A stretch of 64,000 bases of DNA from Akkermansia muciniphila (GCF_040616545.1 NZ_CP156688.1:744001-808000), one strand, 5' to 3'; positions 37,301-46,800 are shown, counted from the stretch's first letter. Program-made: numbers and translations. The notes: generated by a model not told the origin, from the letters alone.

Positions 37301-37360
37301 AAAGTTATCCGGGCCACGCACCGCAACGGCATCCTCCACAGGATGCCTGCCGGGCGCCAT
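31352..37360 (-). CDS. Giant PEP-CTERM autotransporter-repeat protein, downstream part of a frameshifted gene
   Basis: The 2,002-residue frame starting at an internal ATG; it stays open upstream to the poly-C run at 37481-37462 and is the downstream part of the gene whose start is at 38052. The body is a long passenger with autotransporter-associated beta-strand repeats: GTLVMETANTYSGGTEV near the middle, and GGTEILEGSILVARKGALGSG earlier in the chain. This predicts a beta-helix. The C-terminus is a PEP-CTERM sorting signal: VPEPGTAVLGLL, a hydrophobic helix, then RRRRNGNAR. No autotransporter barrel is present. Without the frame of the first part it lacks a signal peptide, so on its own the product should not be exported. 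A length of about 2,230 residues is expected for the joined gene. Confidence 0.85.
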   Translation of the reverse strand: MAPGRHPVEDAVAVRGPDNFAAAPQAPADIVVAGGDSVFLEEGYAGTVRMEGNGDIFLDSANVSDDGNKEKHYGVNIRMDGGSGDKVYLGFTNSTARTAFLEGTISGTGTLVFENTSRNRVSIFDLTGADMSGFSGVVQAAAPRSSLASEGYNTPVQIQAAGDMNAVVADLSLIRQGGKDPGNLGGWLTGSAGTPGQVILKLEGDLLLSGLEGSTEGASSRVTVGNGNTATLTIDGAGNHEFKGVIGGLGADGAYYEGTEKNESYKNGQAIEADGTGTINLVKKGSGEQTVYSGRLGSVDILGGVLRLGAGGSLTVSESLSTSSGGLLDIAAGAALTLDYRETASRLDGMNWQSAGTLVFNKGLVLDTAGTFRLDSSVQFAEGSLLTVAVPESGIQSGESRKLISVTDGNTLSFADAVQKEKVRYAEGRDADGNWIYRDIDVYSGLTLNVQGDGRWQMLVTGLDSSSLEGTYFDADKFNYYVWQGNRGQTPDGNVWSDGSRGGSPWEGSLTFRNGEREVLFGMQDLSGHAVNSFDVTLDGTVRVSRLTVSVDKEANGGMGYVFHAADGGTGSIADAGEGIAGKLVKEGAGMLTLATANTFSGGTEILEGSILVARKGALGSGDIRMADGTELYVNYPFATELDSHYRNPSIANNIQIGTSSKDTAKVVIGYSPLSLAEKEELPGAGSSGYQWDYLTSRHWRTLSLTGRLDGYGELTLMGYTSTTMGGLDKWVSMFHICDESLAPGEKSSFTGTVKLDNYILYSEADSPANADSNNDLLAVRKPGAVQLIVEDDALRNAKVDLTRAHTVNAADNGTAFEGKERMDLYHILLVQNDAVLAGLQGDLIGKTQDSEYYGKNYTVGSEVDTLRVLTNSDSTLTLDVKEAENLYFAGVFGTSSAYGSATSGKVTAASQETLSLTKTGAGAQYIHTAVVNRLVLREGTLGFNNLDVKTSATLHGGTTLNLGVTRGVTSGGTVQDWGAAKGSMTINPGYALHIVTDKAVSVNTGNGTVQTPETAVVNGSVTVSGTSFLYFDCSILPSELEEHPLLAIKELDGMADSGRLNLDGDILVRFDGYDFGNTNTVDKKYYLATTENGIYVDGTLGGFQTRTISVGNGWFGIIKISEDNMDLVMTVTNTPIRTWYNGENRSEGEYVAATDNVWFGNELADGQGTDRNHWLEGLDKNLGLNGFYRDTYHVAFGAEGAGKTGMVEREGGEDFNVVLIKGEVRPASIRVKDDVNYIFRAHEAGGLIADGSLPEDYETSGWKTILTKDGAGTLVMETANTYSGGTEVNGGRIVMRDAAALGTGEIRMFNGTSLALDYRSGGFIQHVASLGNLLTIAENSVVTVSHTDRVIGAVISTVRGDFTANLVLQHANASGQTVFQLDDGSAFHGKVSMGGTENGQGTVQVCLDRDTWTKALFDLSLNGVRNTVLHLDSVEKVHKLTLAGIMGNDEASCVTTEASAGRDSATALLLAVDTSDRVYHGNLGFGQYIDMYDTGKKYDSGYIGLVKTGVFSQTAGNARLAFLTIDAGSLKVENSLFLVGELNMGQDGNLVVGRDEWQALYDYDVQVNDGGVLRLGSGFGTLSGTPYTEDGVQKTGNTILLNGGGVLGMLDADWDNDYEMVVDAGGKAFVLDTTGYDPDAMAASGDSHVMTLNGVIKPGETSGTIIIKNDNAGKNGRVVLGGANTWDGAYRVTDHAALELAHAGALNEKASVELLGANSRLDVKAGTVSYASSVKLAGAGASVNTLNSFSLSDISVAVTARAGASSSTVERASFGSSAGTGIVKGASAADRAQFNGVNVNVRTGAALAHTEFSGSVLEVAAGQEARVEDMLIHAADSGIRLGELSSLAVSPVSTSPAVPNLNISYADGNFSMTDPGTWTTNALITGAGNASVDFCGGVNLMLTECSAALIAQLVDSSVTTIHFVLYDGSVTNTFSGDASLASVLYDAALKNAGFLLENGDSWMKDGVVSLVRPVPEPGTAVLGLLGLGALLLRRRRNGNAR

Positions 37361-37443
37361 GTCCGGTTTCTCCCCGCCGGCCCACTCCTCTTCATCCTCC
37401 TTTTTTTCATCGTTCTCCCCGTCTGAAGAGCCGGAATTTTCCT

Positions 37444-38052
37444 TCAGCGGGTCAGAAAGAAGGGGGGGGGGGGGGGGGGGGTAGGATAGCTTACATTGAA
37501 AGGGTTATAAGGGAAAGGACGGCTATTCCCTGAAACCAGGGCATTTGCCAGCACCCCGTGCACCAGTTTTACCTGCGCATCTTCATGGCTCTGGAAGGTA
37601 TACTCCTGGTTCATATGGGAGACAGCCACTTTCTTCCTGTAAAGTTCAGCGGACCTGCTTTTCCGCTTGAGGCTCCACTTCCCTTCCGGGGCCAGCGGAA
37701 AAGCGGGGCTGACCAGCGCCAGGCGCTCCCCGTGCCCGGTTCCGGCGTTTCCGGATACCCGTGCAACCACGGCATCCACCACCCGTCCGTGGCTGTTTTC
37801 AAAATAAAATGCGGAGGAATCCTCCCGGAACCCCTTCTTTCCGGGCAAATACTTCAGTAACAGGCTCCCTCCCCGTTCCAGCGTTCCATAATCCGCCGGA
37901 TTCAGCAAATATTCATTGTCTTCCAGAGCCACCGCCACGCCATCGGCCAGGGGAGCGTTTTCTCCCGCCGCCGGCCTTCCACCGGAAAGGGACGCTCCCG
38001 CGCACATCCCCGCAACACCGACGAAACAAGTAATAAAAGCAATATTCAACAT
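37444..38052 (-). CDS. Signal-peptide half of the frameshifted giant PEP-CTERM gene
   Basis: The 202-residue frame with the promoter, start and signal peptide of the giant gene. The ATG at 38052 gives MLNIAFITCFVGVAGMCAGAS; a GTG at 38085 would lie between the -10 box and the transcript start, so I reject it. The chain runs through the C20 tract as TPPPPPP and stops at TGA after FFLTR. With 18 or 21 C the reading frame would instead continue as LSDPLKENSGSSDGEN into the 31352 frame. The 20-base run thus makes an off state here, or is a sequencing error. Confidence 0.8.
   Translation of the reverse strand: MLNIAFITCFVGVAGMCAGASLSGGRPAAGENAPLADGVAVALEDNEYLLNPADYGTLERGGSLLLKYLPGKKGFREDSSAFYFENSHGRVVDAVVARVSGNAGTGHGERLALVSPAFPLAPEGKWSLKRKSRSAELYRKKVAVSHMNQEYTFQSHEDAQVKLVHGVLANALVSGNSRPFPYNPFNVSYPTPPPPPPFFLTR
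37462..37481. repeat. Poly-G tract of 20 bases (poly-C on the coding strand)
   Basis: Twenty uninterrupted G at 37462-37481. In the coding direction this is a C20 run after SYPT of the N-terminal frame. The length modulo 3 sets whether the signal peptide and the 2,000-residue passenger are in frame; 18 or 21 restores it and 20 breaks it. Long G/C runs slip during replication and are known phase switches in other bacteria. Confidence 0.95.
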
Positions 38053-38076
38053 GATGACGGATAAAAAGGTGCGCGG

Positions 38077-38105
38077 CGTATACACCCTGCTTTTCTGGCT
38101 GTCAA
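38077..38105 (-). promoter_or_regulatory. Strong sigma-70-like promoter of the giant PEP-CTERM gene
   Basis: On the minus strand a perfect TTGACA (38100-38105) is 17 bases from TATACG (38077-38082). The predicted transcript start is near 38070, about 18 bases before the ATG at 38052. This decides against the GTG at 38085. Confidence 0.7.
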
Positions 38106-38327
38106 ATGGAATGTCTGTTTTTTATCATTCTGCTGGAATACAATACCATACTCATGACGATCTGTGCTGCTCCCCCGTAAACGGGGAAAAAACAGGGTTG
38201 CGGAGCGCCTCGTAAAAACAGCCAGCCATGTAAAAAAAATCCTTGCCTGGGCCCGGTATTTCCCCGGAAATACAAAACAAAAAACGGAAGGAGGCGGTGG
38301 CTGCCGCCGCTGGAAAAAGGCCCGGGA

Positions 38328-38657
38328 TCAGGCCATCATGTCCATGTTCGGGTCCTTCCAGGCCGGATCATATCCCTTGGCGTAGCTGAACACGTGCTTG
38401 TGCATGTATTCAAAGTACTGCTCCTTCTGCATGGGGGTAAGCCGTTCCCAGATGGCCACGTTCAGGGCACGGCACACCTTCTGCATCATTTTCAGGGTAA
38501 GCTGGCGGCCCTGCCGCGCTTTCTGGACCTGCTTGTGAGTAAGCTGTTCCGGGGAAATCTCCACCAGGTCGTGGTTGGTAAGATGCCAGCGCTTCATCAG
38601 TTCATCCAGGGGCTGTTCTCCATGATTGCGTTCCGTTCCTGTAGCTTCCTCTTCCAT
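38328..38657 (-). CDS. Small helix-turn-helix-like protein
   Basis: A 109-residue protein. Residues about 15-70 (PLDELMKRWHLTNHDLVEIS, then LTHKQVQKARQGRQLTLKMM) resemble an XRE-type helix-turn-helix with a recognition helix at VQKARQGRQ. The C-terminal part HVFSYAKGYDPAWKDPNMDMMA is unlike any domain I know. It is 230 bases upstream of the giant gene's promoter region and on the same strand. Regulation of that gene is possible but unproved. Confidence 0.7.
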   Translation of the reverse strand: MEEEATGTERNHGEQPLDELMKRWHLTNHDLVEISPEQLTHKQVQKARQGRQLTLKMMQKVCRALNVAIWERLTPMQKEQYFEYMHKHVFSYAKGYDPAWKDPNMDMMA

Positions 38658-38782
38658 ATGCCCTTCTTCGTGCCCTATTTCCGGAAAATAGGCAATACAT
38701 CATTGCCGCATCAGCACTTTTTTTGTATTTCCAGTTGCCCGGCGTGCTGATACATGGTTCAATCCCGCTCTGTTGCAATAAG

Positions 38783-39841
38783 ATGATTAGCGAGAAAGAG
38801 GAATTACTGGAATGGCGCAAGCGCGCCACCGCACAGCCCGCGGGACGCGTGGTCCTGGACCTGGAGGCAGACAGCCTGCACCGCTATCAGGAAAAGATTT
38901 GCCTGATCCAGTACGCGGATGAAACGGGCTCCTGCCTGATTGACCCTCTCTCCATTGAAGACATGGGGCCGTTTTACAACTGGCTGAAGGAAACGGAAGT
39001 CTGGATGCACGGGGCGGATTATGACATGAGCCTCTTCCAGAACGCCTGGGAAACGCTGCCCGCCATGATCTGGGACACGCAGACCGCGGCGCGCCTGCTG
39101 GGTTTCCGCCAGTTCGGGCTGGCCGCCCTGGTGGAACACTTCCATAACGTCACGCTGAGCAAGTCCTCCCAGAAGGCGGACTGGGCGCGGCGGCCCCTTT
39201 CCCCCACCATGGTGACCTATGCCCTGAATGACGTCAATTACATGCTGGACATGGCGGACAAGCTGACGGCCTCCCTGCGGGAAAAAGGGCGCATGGGCTG
39301 GTTTGAAGAAATTTGCAGGCACTCCATGGACCGCGCCCGTGAACGCCATCTGGCCGGCCATCAGGACCCCTGGCGCATCCAGGGCTGCGGCAAGCTGAAC
39401 AGGAAAGGGCTGGCCGCCCTGCGGGAGCTGTGGACCTGGCGTGACTCGGAGGCCAGGGCATGGGACAGGCCCGCGTTCATGGTCTGCTCCAACGCGGACC
39501 TCATCCAGTGGAGCCTGGCCCTCCAGGAACAGCGCGCCGTGACGCCTCCGCCCCGCTTCCACGCCCACAGGCGCAGCCGGTTCATGGACGCGCTCCAGAA
39601 ATTCTACCTGCTGGATGAAGACGACTATCCGTGCCGCCCCCGCATCCAGCGCCGCCAGCATTCCGACCAGTTTGAAGCCAACATGGACAGGCTGTGCAAG
39701 CTCAGGGACCGGAAGGCGGAAGAACTTGGCATGGAAGGCTCCTTCCTCATCACCAGGGCCTCCCTGGAAGCCATTGCGGAAGATGAGGAAAAGGGCGTCT
39801 CCACCCTGCTGAACTGGCAAAGGGAAGCCCTGGGCCTTTAA
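38783..39841 (+). CDS. rnd: Ribonuclease D-like 3'-5' exonuclease
   Basis: A 352-residue protein started at ATG 38783 (MISEKEELLEWRK); a frame to 38723 is longer but its start is poor. The DEDD exonuclease core is in place: VVLDLEADSLHRY with Asp26 and Glu28, WMHGADYDMSLFQ with Asp, and the YALNDVNYMLDMADKL block with the final Asp. An HRDC-like helical domain follows at about 205-285 and a basic C-terminal region ends the protein. RNase D trims the 3' ends of tRNA and other small RNA. The neighbouring HTH gene is divergent. Confidence 0.9.
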   Translation: MISEKEELLEWRKRATAQPAGRVVLDLEADSLHRYQEKICLIQYADETGSCLIDPLSIEDMGPFYNWLKETEVWMHGADYDMSLFQNAWETLPAMIWDTQTAARLLGFRQFGLAALVEHFHNVTLSKSSQKADWARRPLSPTMVTYALNDVNYMLDMADKLTASLREKGRMGWFEEICRHSMDRARERHLAGHQDPWRIQGCGKLNRKGLAALRELWTWRDSEARAWDRPAFMVCSNADLIQWSLALQEQRAVTPPPRFHAHRRSRFMDALQKFYLLDEDDYPCRPRIQRRQHSDQFEANMDRLCKLRDRKAEELGMEGSFLITRASLEAIAEDEEKGVSTLLNWQREALGL

Positions 39842-40025
39842 TCACGGCTCCGTTCTCCCGGGACGCGCCCGGCGCACGTCCTGAACCGGAAATCCCGCAG
39901 AGGGAATATTACCGCGGGCGGCGCCATGACTTAAACGGAGTGATTTGCCTCTTTTCTTTCTCCCGTCGCTTCATCTAGGATGCGGGCGCACTCACGCTCC
40001 CGTTTAACTGATTCACCTGCCAGCC

Positions 40026-41333
40026 ATGTACCGTCCCCTTACCCTCCTAGTCCTGCTGGGCGCTTTCACCGCCCAGGGCAGACAGGCCGGAACCGAATTG
40101 CTCCGCCCGGACCAGCCTGAACCTCCGGCCCACCTGCTGGCGGACATCAATTTGCTGGGCGGGGATTACGGGGATGAAACCGCCCCCATTCCCAACGATT
40201 CCCTCACCCAGGCCCTGACCGGCCTCCATTCCAAGGCGCACCGCGCCGGGCTGGAATTCCTGGTGGAAAACGCCTTTTCCTACAATTCCATCCACCACCC
40301 GGCTCCGGACAAGCCCGGCACCCAGCTCTGGTACCTGCTGCACGCCCATGCCAATTACCGCCTCATCCAGGCCCCCGGGAACCGGGAGACGTGGCTGAAG
40401 CTGGAGCTTTCAGGCTCCACCGCCCTGACCGGGAAGACGTGGAGAGGCGGCAACATGAATGACGCCATCGGCCTGACGGGAGACACGCACACGGACATCT
40501 TCGGCGAGAGGATTTTTTTCCTGCCGGAAATCGCGCTCCTGCAAACTTTCAACCGGGGGAAAAGCGCCATCGTGGCGGGCGTGGTGAACCAGACGAACTA
40601 TTTTGACACCAACAGCTACGCCAACTCCTCCTTCGGCCAGTTCTGCGCCTCCCCATTCGTCAACAACCAGGTGATCCCCATGGCGGATTCCAACCTGGGC
40701 GTCATCTTCCAGCACCAGTTCCACGCCCAGTGGTACGCCATGCTGGGCGGCAACTTTACCAGCTGCCCCCAGAACGCCTCCCCGCTGAAGCACACGGACG
40801 GCAAGAACTTCAACATCCTGGCGGAACTGGCGTGGGTGCATGATTCCGGCGCCGTGAAGCTCACCCCCTTCATGGCCCGCACCAATGAACTGCCGGACGG
40901 GGAGGAAAGAAAGAACCTCAATACCGTGGCCGGAATTGCCCTGAACGTGGAGCAGCAGCTTGGCTCCAGCCCGTGGAAGGCCTTCTGCCGCGCCGGGTGG
41001 AGCGATTCCACGCGGGACAACCTCTGCGGCGCCGCCGTGCAGTGGTCCGGCGGCCTCGTATGCAGCCAGCCGCTCCAGCACCTGGGCGTGTGCGGGGAGG
41101 GGGAGGCCAACCAGTTCGGCATTGCCCTGGCCGTGACGCGCCCGGACGACGGGAGCATGGCGGAAGGACGCTCCAGAAGCAAAAAGGAAGTGGTGATGGA
41201 GTGCCATTATAACATTTCCGTGACTCCCTGGTTCCTGGTCCAGCCCTCCCTGCTGTGGATCTCCAACCCGGCGGGCAGGGATGACACCGGAAACGCCAGC
41301 GTCTTCCGGCTGCAAACCATCCTGACCTTTTAA
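40026..41333 (+). CDS. OprB-type carbohydrate-selective porin
   Basis: A 435-residue outer-membrane protein with a signal peptide ending near AQG (about residue 18). Beta-strand patterns dominate: AGLEFLVENAFSYNSI, WLKLELSGSTALTG and FNILAELAWVHDSG. It ends in the aromatic residue Phe of RLQTILTF, the typical C-terminal barrel signal. The family is often annotated as OprB and passes sugars. In a glycan-using gut organism this is a plausible uptake channel. No transport operon is adjacent. Confidence 0.8.
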   Translation: MYRPLTLLVLLGAFTAQGRQAGTELLRPDQPEPPAHLLADINLLGGDYGDETAPIPNDSLTQALTGLHSKAHRAGLEFLVENAFSYNSIHHPAPDKPGTQLWYLLHAHANYRLIQAPGNRETWLKLELSGSTALTGKTWRGGNMNDAIGLTGDTHTDIFGERIFFLPEIALLQTFNRGKSAIVAGVVNQTNYFDTNSYANSSFGQFCASPFVNNQVIPMADSNLGVIFQHQFHAQWYAMLGGNFTSCPQNASPLKHTDGKNFNILAELAWVHDSGAVKLTPFMARTNELPDGEERKNLNTVAGIALNVEQQLGSSPWKAFCRAGWSDSTRDNLCGAAVQWSGGLVCSQPLQHLGVCGEGEANQFGIALAVTRPDDGSMAEGRSRSKKEVVMECHYNISVTPWFLVQPSLLWISNPAGRDDTGNASVFRLQTILTF

Positions 41334-41764
41334 AGTCCGCCGGAGCAGGCGGCGGAAAAATCCCATCCCCTTTATTTTAACGGAAGGTCCCTTTTTCCGG
41401 CAGATCCACGGCCATTCCCCCGCCATCATGCCCTCCAGCCGCCATTCATACGCCCTCCTGATCGCGGTCAGCGCCTGTGCGCTGGCCATCTGCTTCACCC
41501 TCTGGCGCAGCAGGCAGAAGAAAAATGAAACGGCGCGGGAGTATGCGGCGCTGGTGATGCCGGGGCCGCGCCGGGAGAGCACTCCGGCCCAGCAGAGGAA
41601 GCTTCTTGAAATCCTGGGCAGGAACCCGGATGAAGGTTCACCGGAGAAGTCCGGCCCCGGAAGCGCCGGGGCGCTCCGGCAGGAAAAAACGGGGAACCCC
41701 CTTCCTCCAGGGGGCCGAGAAAAAATCTTTTCCGCCCCGGCGGAGCGTGCTAGGGTGGGAGGCG
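41334..41764. other. Gene-poor gap between porin and zinc-ribbon gene
   Basis: Apart from the doubtful frame at 41428-41937 I see no gene, RNA or repeat. The gap ends with the good ribosome site GGGAGG at 41757-41762. Confidence 0.4.
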
Positions 41765-41937
41765 ATGAACCACGCCGATTTAGACCAGTTGCTGATCCTC
41801 CAGGAGAAGGACGTGCGGATTTCCAAACTCCGGAAGGAGCTGGCCTCCCTGCCGGAACAGAGAACACGCCTGCTGCGCCAGATGGAGGCCATCAAGCAGA
41901 AGGCCGTGGCCGCCAAGCAGGAAGTGGCGGGCATTGA
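41428..41937 (+). CDS. Possible small membrane-anchored protein, doubtful
   Basis: A 169-residue frame that starts with [25 protein letters not shown], a convincing single membrane helix, and a basic segment after it, but its last 60 residues overlap the zinc-ribbon gene in another frame and look accidental. Either a real gene ends at 41937 with a long overlap, or the frame is a chance extension. No domain is seen. Confidence 0.3.
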   Translation: MPSSRHSYALLIAVSACALAICFTLWRSRQKKNETAREYAALVMPGPRRESTPAQQRKLLEILGRNPDEGSPEKSGPGSAGALRQEKTGNPLPPGGREKIFSAPAERARVGGDEPRRFRPVADPPGEGRADFQTPEGAGLPAGTENTPAAPDGGHQAEGRGRQAGSGGH

Positions 41938-42466
41938 AAAGAGCATACGGGACGTGGAGGCCACCGTTGAAACGAAGCGCGCCTACATCGGCAAGATGAA
42001 AACCCTCCAGTCCAACACCCGGAAGAATGAGGAATACCAGATGTGCATTCAGGAGGTGGAAAAGACGGAAGCCGTCATTGACGCCCTGGAGACTTCCGAG
42101 CTGGAGCTGATGGAACGCCTGGAAACCGCCAAGGCGGACATGGCGCAGAAAATCCAGCGCGCGCGGGACTCCCAGCGGGAGATGGAGGAGACGCTGGCCC
42201 GCTTTGACCGGACGGCGGAGACGGACAGGGAGCTTCTGGACCACTTGAACGCGGAACGCGCGGACTTGGCCGCCGCCGTTCCGGAGGATTCCCTGGGGGA
42301 ATACGAACGCATGACCAAAAGCAAGGGAGTTCCCGTCATTGTGCCCATGGATGAAAAGGGCCACTGCGGCGGCTGCCACATGGTCATTACGGACAACGCC
42401 CGCATGAAGGTGCTGGGCGGCCACGAAACCGTTTACTGCGACAATTGCCACCGCATCCTCCACTGA
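41765..42466 (+). CDS. Coiled-coil zinc-ribbon protein (CT398-like)
   Basis: A 233-residue protein started at ATG 41765 with GGGAGG seven bases upstream. Residues 1-165 form a long antiparallel coiled coil ([19 protein letters not shown], ending [11 protein letters not shown]). The C-terminal zinc ribbon is [17 protein letters not shown] followed by CDNCHRILH. This family is found with secretion or RNA polymerase-binding partners in chlamydiae and others. The next gene, lpxK, starts 32 bases later. Confidence 0.88.
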   Translation: MNHADLDQLLILQEKDVRISKLRKELASLPEQRTRLLRQMEAIKQKAVAAKQEVAGIEKSIRDVEATVETKRAYIGKMKTLQSNTRKNEEYQMCIQEVEKTEAVIDALETSELELMERLETAKADMAQKIQRARDSQREMEETLARFDRTAETDRELLDHLNAERADLAAAVPEDSLGEYERMTKSKGVPVIVPMDEKGHCGGCHMVITDNARMKVLGGHETVYCDNCHRILH

Positions 42467-42497
42467 CGGAGTTTCCAGGCACGCCGCCGGGCTTATC

Positions 42498-43703
42498 ATG
42501 AAATCCAGATCGGAAGAGTTTGAAGAGTGGGGAACGGAAGTCATCTTCGGGCGGGCCAAGGGGTTCCGCGCCACGATGATGCGCACGCTCCTGCGCGGGG
42601 CCTCCTGGCTGTTCAGGCTGGTGGTGCTGGCGCGGCTGTACCTGTTCCATTCCAGCATGGCCAGGCAGGCACGGCTGGGAACGCTGGTGGTCAGCGTGGG
42701 GAACATCACCGTGGGGGGCACCGGAAAGACCCCGGTGGTGGAACTGCTGGCCCGCACCCTCACCCAGCGCGGCCGCAAGGTGGCCATCCTGACCCGCGGC
42801 TACAAGAGCGCGGACCTGGACGAACCCCAGGAATGGAAGGACGGGCACGGCGCCCGGGTGGAGCAGCTCCCCAAGATCGCCAGCGACGGCAAGACCCGCT
42901 ACCTGGGCCCCCTGCATTCCGGGGACGAGCCGTTCATGCTCGCCAAGAATCTGGACGGCGTGGCGGTGCTGGTGGACAAGAACCGGATCAAGTCCGGCAT
43001 CTTCGCCATTGAACACCTGGGGTGCGACACCCTGCTGCTGGACGACGGCATGCAGTACCTGAAACTGGCGCATGAAGTGGACATCGTGCTGGTGGACTGC
43101 GGCGCGCCCTTCGGCACCGGGGCCATGCTCCCGCGCGGCACGCTGCGGGAACCCAGGGGCAGCCTGGCGCGCGCCAGCTACATCATCCTGACCAAATGCG
43201 GCGGCAAGCCCCAGGATGAGCTGATCGCCGCCATCAGGAAGTACAATCCCGTGGCGGATATCATCGTGAGCGACCACGGCCCCAGGTACCTGGAAAACGT
43301 ATTCACGGGGGAACGCCTGCCCCTGGAGGCCCTGAAGGGGAAATGGGTGGCGTGCCTCAGCGGCATCGCGCGCCCGGAAAGCTTTGAGGATTCCCTGCGC
43401 TCCCTGGGCGCGAACGTGGAAATCTGCCGCAGGTTCCCGGACCACCACTGGTTTGAACAGTCGGAACTCCAGGAGTTTTACGACCGCTGCGCGGACCGCG
43501 CCATGGACATGATCGTGACCACGGAGAAGGACGCCGTGCGGCTGGAAAAACCGGAGGAAGATCCGGAGGTGCCCATTTACTTCCTGCGCATTGAGGTGGA
43601 AATCTATGAGGGCCGGGAGGCGTGGGAACGCTGCGTGGACCGCATCTGCGGAATTTCAGAGCCGCGGCCCCGGGATGAATGGGCGCCTTCCTCATCCTTT
43701 TGA
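42498..43703 (+). CDS. lpxK: Tetraacyldisaccharide 4'-kinase
   Basis: A 401-residue inner-membrane kinase that adds the 4' phosphate to make lipid IVA. Residues 20-50 hold the membrane-association helix ([19 protein letters not shown]). [19 protein letters not shown] near 65-83 is the P-loop of LpxK. ILTRGYKS and [20 protein letters not shown] follow. LpxK has a long C-terminal domain, matched here by TEKDAVRLE. The window has no other lpx gene. Its presence shows a Gram-negative outer membrane with lipid A. Confidence 0.95.
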   Translation: MKSRSEEFEEWGTEVIFGRAKGFRATMMRTLLRGASWLFRLVVLARLYLFHSSMARQARLGTLVVSVGNITVGGTGKTPVVELLARTLTQRGRKVAILTRGYKSADLDEPQEWKDGHGARVEQLPKIASDGKTRYLGPLHSGDEPFMLAKNLDGVAVLVDKNRIKSGIFAIEHLGCDTLLLDDGMQYLKLAHEVDIVLVDCGAPFGTGAMLPRGTLREPRGSLARASYIILTKCGGKPQDELIAAIRKYNPVADIIVSDHGPRYLENVFTGERLPLEALKGKWVACLSGIARPESFEDSLRSLGANVEICRRFPDHHWFEQSELQEFYDRCADRAMDMIVTTEKDAVRLEKPEEDPEVPIYFLRIEVEIYEGREAWERCVDRICGISEPRPRDEWAPSSSF

Positions 43704-43811
43704 AATGGCTTCCGTTTCCGGGGGTTCTCCGGAAATTCACCTCTTTTATGCAGGGAAGGCCGCTTGACTTGCCTGGGAAATCATGTGAAACAAGAGGGCA
43801 GTATTTTTCCC

Positions 43812-46800
43812 ATGAAGGCATTTACCATCACCTCCATTCTGGCTGCCGCGTGCCTCCTCTCGGCCCATTCTCCGGCTGAAACCGCAGCAGAAAACAAAAC
43901 CGGGTCCGCGGCCGTCCAGCCGGCGGCAGGCATCCCCAGGCAGGACCCCCAGCTGGTCAAAGGGAAGCTCCCCAACGGCCTGACCTACTTCATCCGCCCG
44001 AACGCGGAGCCCAAGGGCCGTTTCAGCATCCGCCTGCGCGTCAACACGGGCTCCCTGAATGAATCGGATGACATCCAGGGCGTTTCCCACTTCCTGGAAC
44101 ACATGGTCTTCAACGGCAGCACCCATTTCAAACGCGGGGAAATGATTCCCGCCATGCAGAAGGAGGGCCTGGGCCTGGGCGGGGACGCGAACGCCTACAC
44201 CGCCTTTGACGAAACCGTGTACATGATGGACGTGCCCAGCATGAAGGAGTCCACCGTGAACCTGGCCTTCACCATCATGAGGGACTTTGCGGACGGCGCC
44301 CTGCTGGAGGAAAGCGCCATTGACGCGGAACGCGGCATCATCACCAGTGAATACAAGGCGCGGGATTCCGCCGGCTACCGGGTCATGAAGGAGGTCTTTT
44401 CCATCATGCTGGACGGCACCAGGATTCCGGACCGCTACCCCATCGGCACGCTGGAAGTGATCCGCACCGCGCCGCGGGAAAAATTCGTCAACTATTACCA
44501 GACCCACTACGTTCCCAGCCAGATGCAGCTCGTCATCGCCGGGGACATCACGCCGGAACAGGGGAAGGCCTGGGTGGAAAAATACTTCGGCTCCCTGAAG
44601 AAGGACAACTACTCCTTCCAGACGGACCGCGGCGCCCTGAAGGAAGCCAGGGAAACCACCGCCCACTGGATCACCAACAAGGAAGCCACCAGCACGGACA
44701 TCAGCATCAACCTTGCCCGGCCCTACGTGAAGAAGGCGGACACGGTGGCCAACCGCAACAAGGACATTCCCCTGAATGTGGCTTACGCCATGCTGAACCG
44801 CCGCCTGGAAAAGATGGCCAAGAATCCGGACTGCCCCTTCATTGGCGCGGAGGGCGGCCGCATGGACGTGATGGAAGCGGCGCAAGTGGACGCCATCCAG
44901 ACCCAGGCGGATTACAAGAACTGGAAGCCGGCCCTGGCCTCCATTGAACAGGAATTGCGCCGGGCCATCGAATTCGGCTTCAACAAGGAGGAGCTGGCGG
45001 AAGCCCGCAGCAACATCACCGTAGCAGCGGAAAACGCCATCAAGGCGTGGCCTACCGCCAAGTCGGAAGACCTGGCCTCCGCCATCGCCCAGAGCGCCGC
45101 GCAGGACAAGGTCTTCACCACCCCGCAGGAAGACTGGGCCATTTCCAGGGAAGTGGTGGAAAACCTGACTCCGGAACAGTGCCAGGCCGCCCTGAAGGAA
45201 GCCTGGACCGGAGCCTTCCCCCGCGTGATCGTCACCTCCAACAAGGAAAACGCCCAGGGAAGCGCGGAAATCATGCAGGCGTACAAGGAGGCACAGGCTT
45301 CCAAGGTGGAACCCTACCAGGCGTCCGCGCAAAAGAATTTCTCCTACAAGTTCGGGGAACCTGGCAAGGTGACGGCCCGCACGGAAGCCGCGGACCTGGG
45401 AGTGACCCAGCTCACCCTTTCCAATGGCGTGCGCGTCAACCTGAAGCCCACGGAATTTGACAAGGATTCCATCAACATCACCTTTGCCGTGGACGGAGGG
45501 GAACTGACCAGGCCGGAAAAAGCCTCCGGGCTGGAACTCTTTGCGGGCGCCGTGATGAACGGCGGCGGCCTGAAGGACCACTCCAACGATGAACTGGCCG
45601 CCATCATGGCGGGCAAGAAGGTGGGCGTGGGCTTCTCCATGACGGATCGCGCCTTCCTGCTCTCCGGAAATACCAGCAGGGAAGACCTGGAAACGCAGCT
45701 TCAGCTCCAGACGGCGTACCTGATGTATCCCGGCTACCGCCAGGACGGCGTCACCCTGCTCCGCCGCGCCATCCCCATGATTTACAACAAGCTGAACCAT
45801 GAGGTGCAGGGAGCCATGAAGAAGCAGGTGCCGGCCATCCTGTACAAGGACAACCCCCGCTTCACCTTCCCCACGCAGGAACAGTTGAGCTCCTACCAGG
45901 TCAAGGACGTGCAGGACTGGGTGGACGCCCCCCTGAAAAACAACTACATGGAAGTGACCGTCACGGGCGACTTCAAGCCGGAGGACATCATTCCCCTGCT
46001 GGAACGCACCGTGGGCGCCGTGCCCAGGCGTGCGGAAGCCCCCGCGAAGCTGGACGAAAAGCTGCGCCATCCGGCCATGGCGGACTTCAACTTCTCCAAG
46101 GACCTGACCTATGATTCCTCCATTGACAAGACGCTGGTCTGCCTCTTCTGGAAAACGCCCGGCGGGGAAGACAAGAAGCTGGCCCGCAGGCTGAACATGC
46201 TCAAGGCCGTGTTCTATGACCGCGTATTCAAGGGGCTGCGTGAGGACATGGGGGAAACCTACTCCCCCTCCACCGGGCTCAACATCAGTGAAACCTACCC
46301 GGACGACGGCTACATCATCACCCTCAGCTCCGGCGTGATGCGCAACAAGGAAGCCGTGCGGAATGCGATCGCCAAAATTGCGGACGACCTCGGCAAGGGG
46401 AACGTCACCCAGGAAGAACTGGACCGCGCCCGCAACCCCATTCTCAATTCCATGGACCGCGCCCAGCGCGACAACGGATACTGGACCTCCCTGCTGAAGG
46501 ACTCCCAGGCCAGGCCGGAACGGCTGAACCAGCAGAGGGAAAGCATTCCGGACGTGAAAGCCATCACCGTGGAAGAGGTCAACAAGCTTGCCAAAGACAT
46601 CTTCGGCAAGGGAGAGCATCTCAACCTGAACATTCTGCCGGACCATCCGGCCGCGGAAGCTCCGCCTGCTGAAAAGCAGGCGGACAAGCCCGCCGCCCCC
46701 CAGGCCGCCGTCTCCACGGCGGCTTTTTGCATTCACGCCACCGCCGTGAAGACCGTAAAAAAAGACTCCGGCAAGAATGACTACGCCATCATCATCTCCG

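Noticed and set aside
38053-38085. GTG start at 38085 for the giant PEP-CTERM gene
   Set aside because: It would lie next to the -10 box and before the likely transcript start, so it could not be translated from that promoter.
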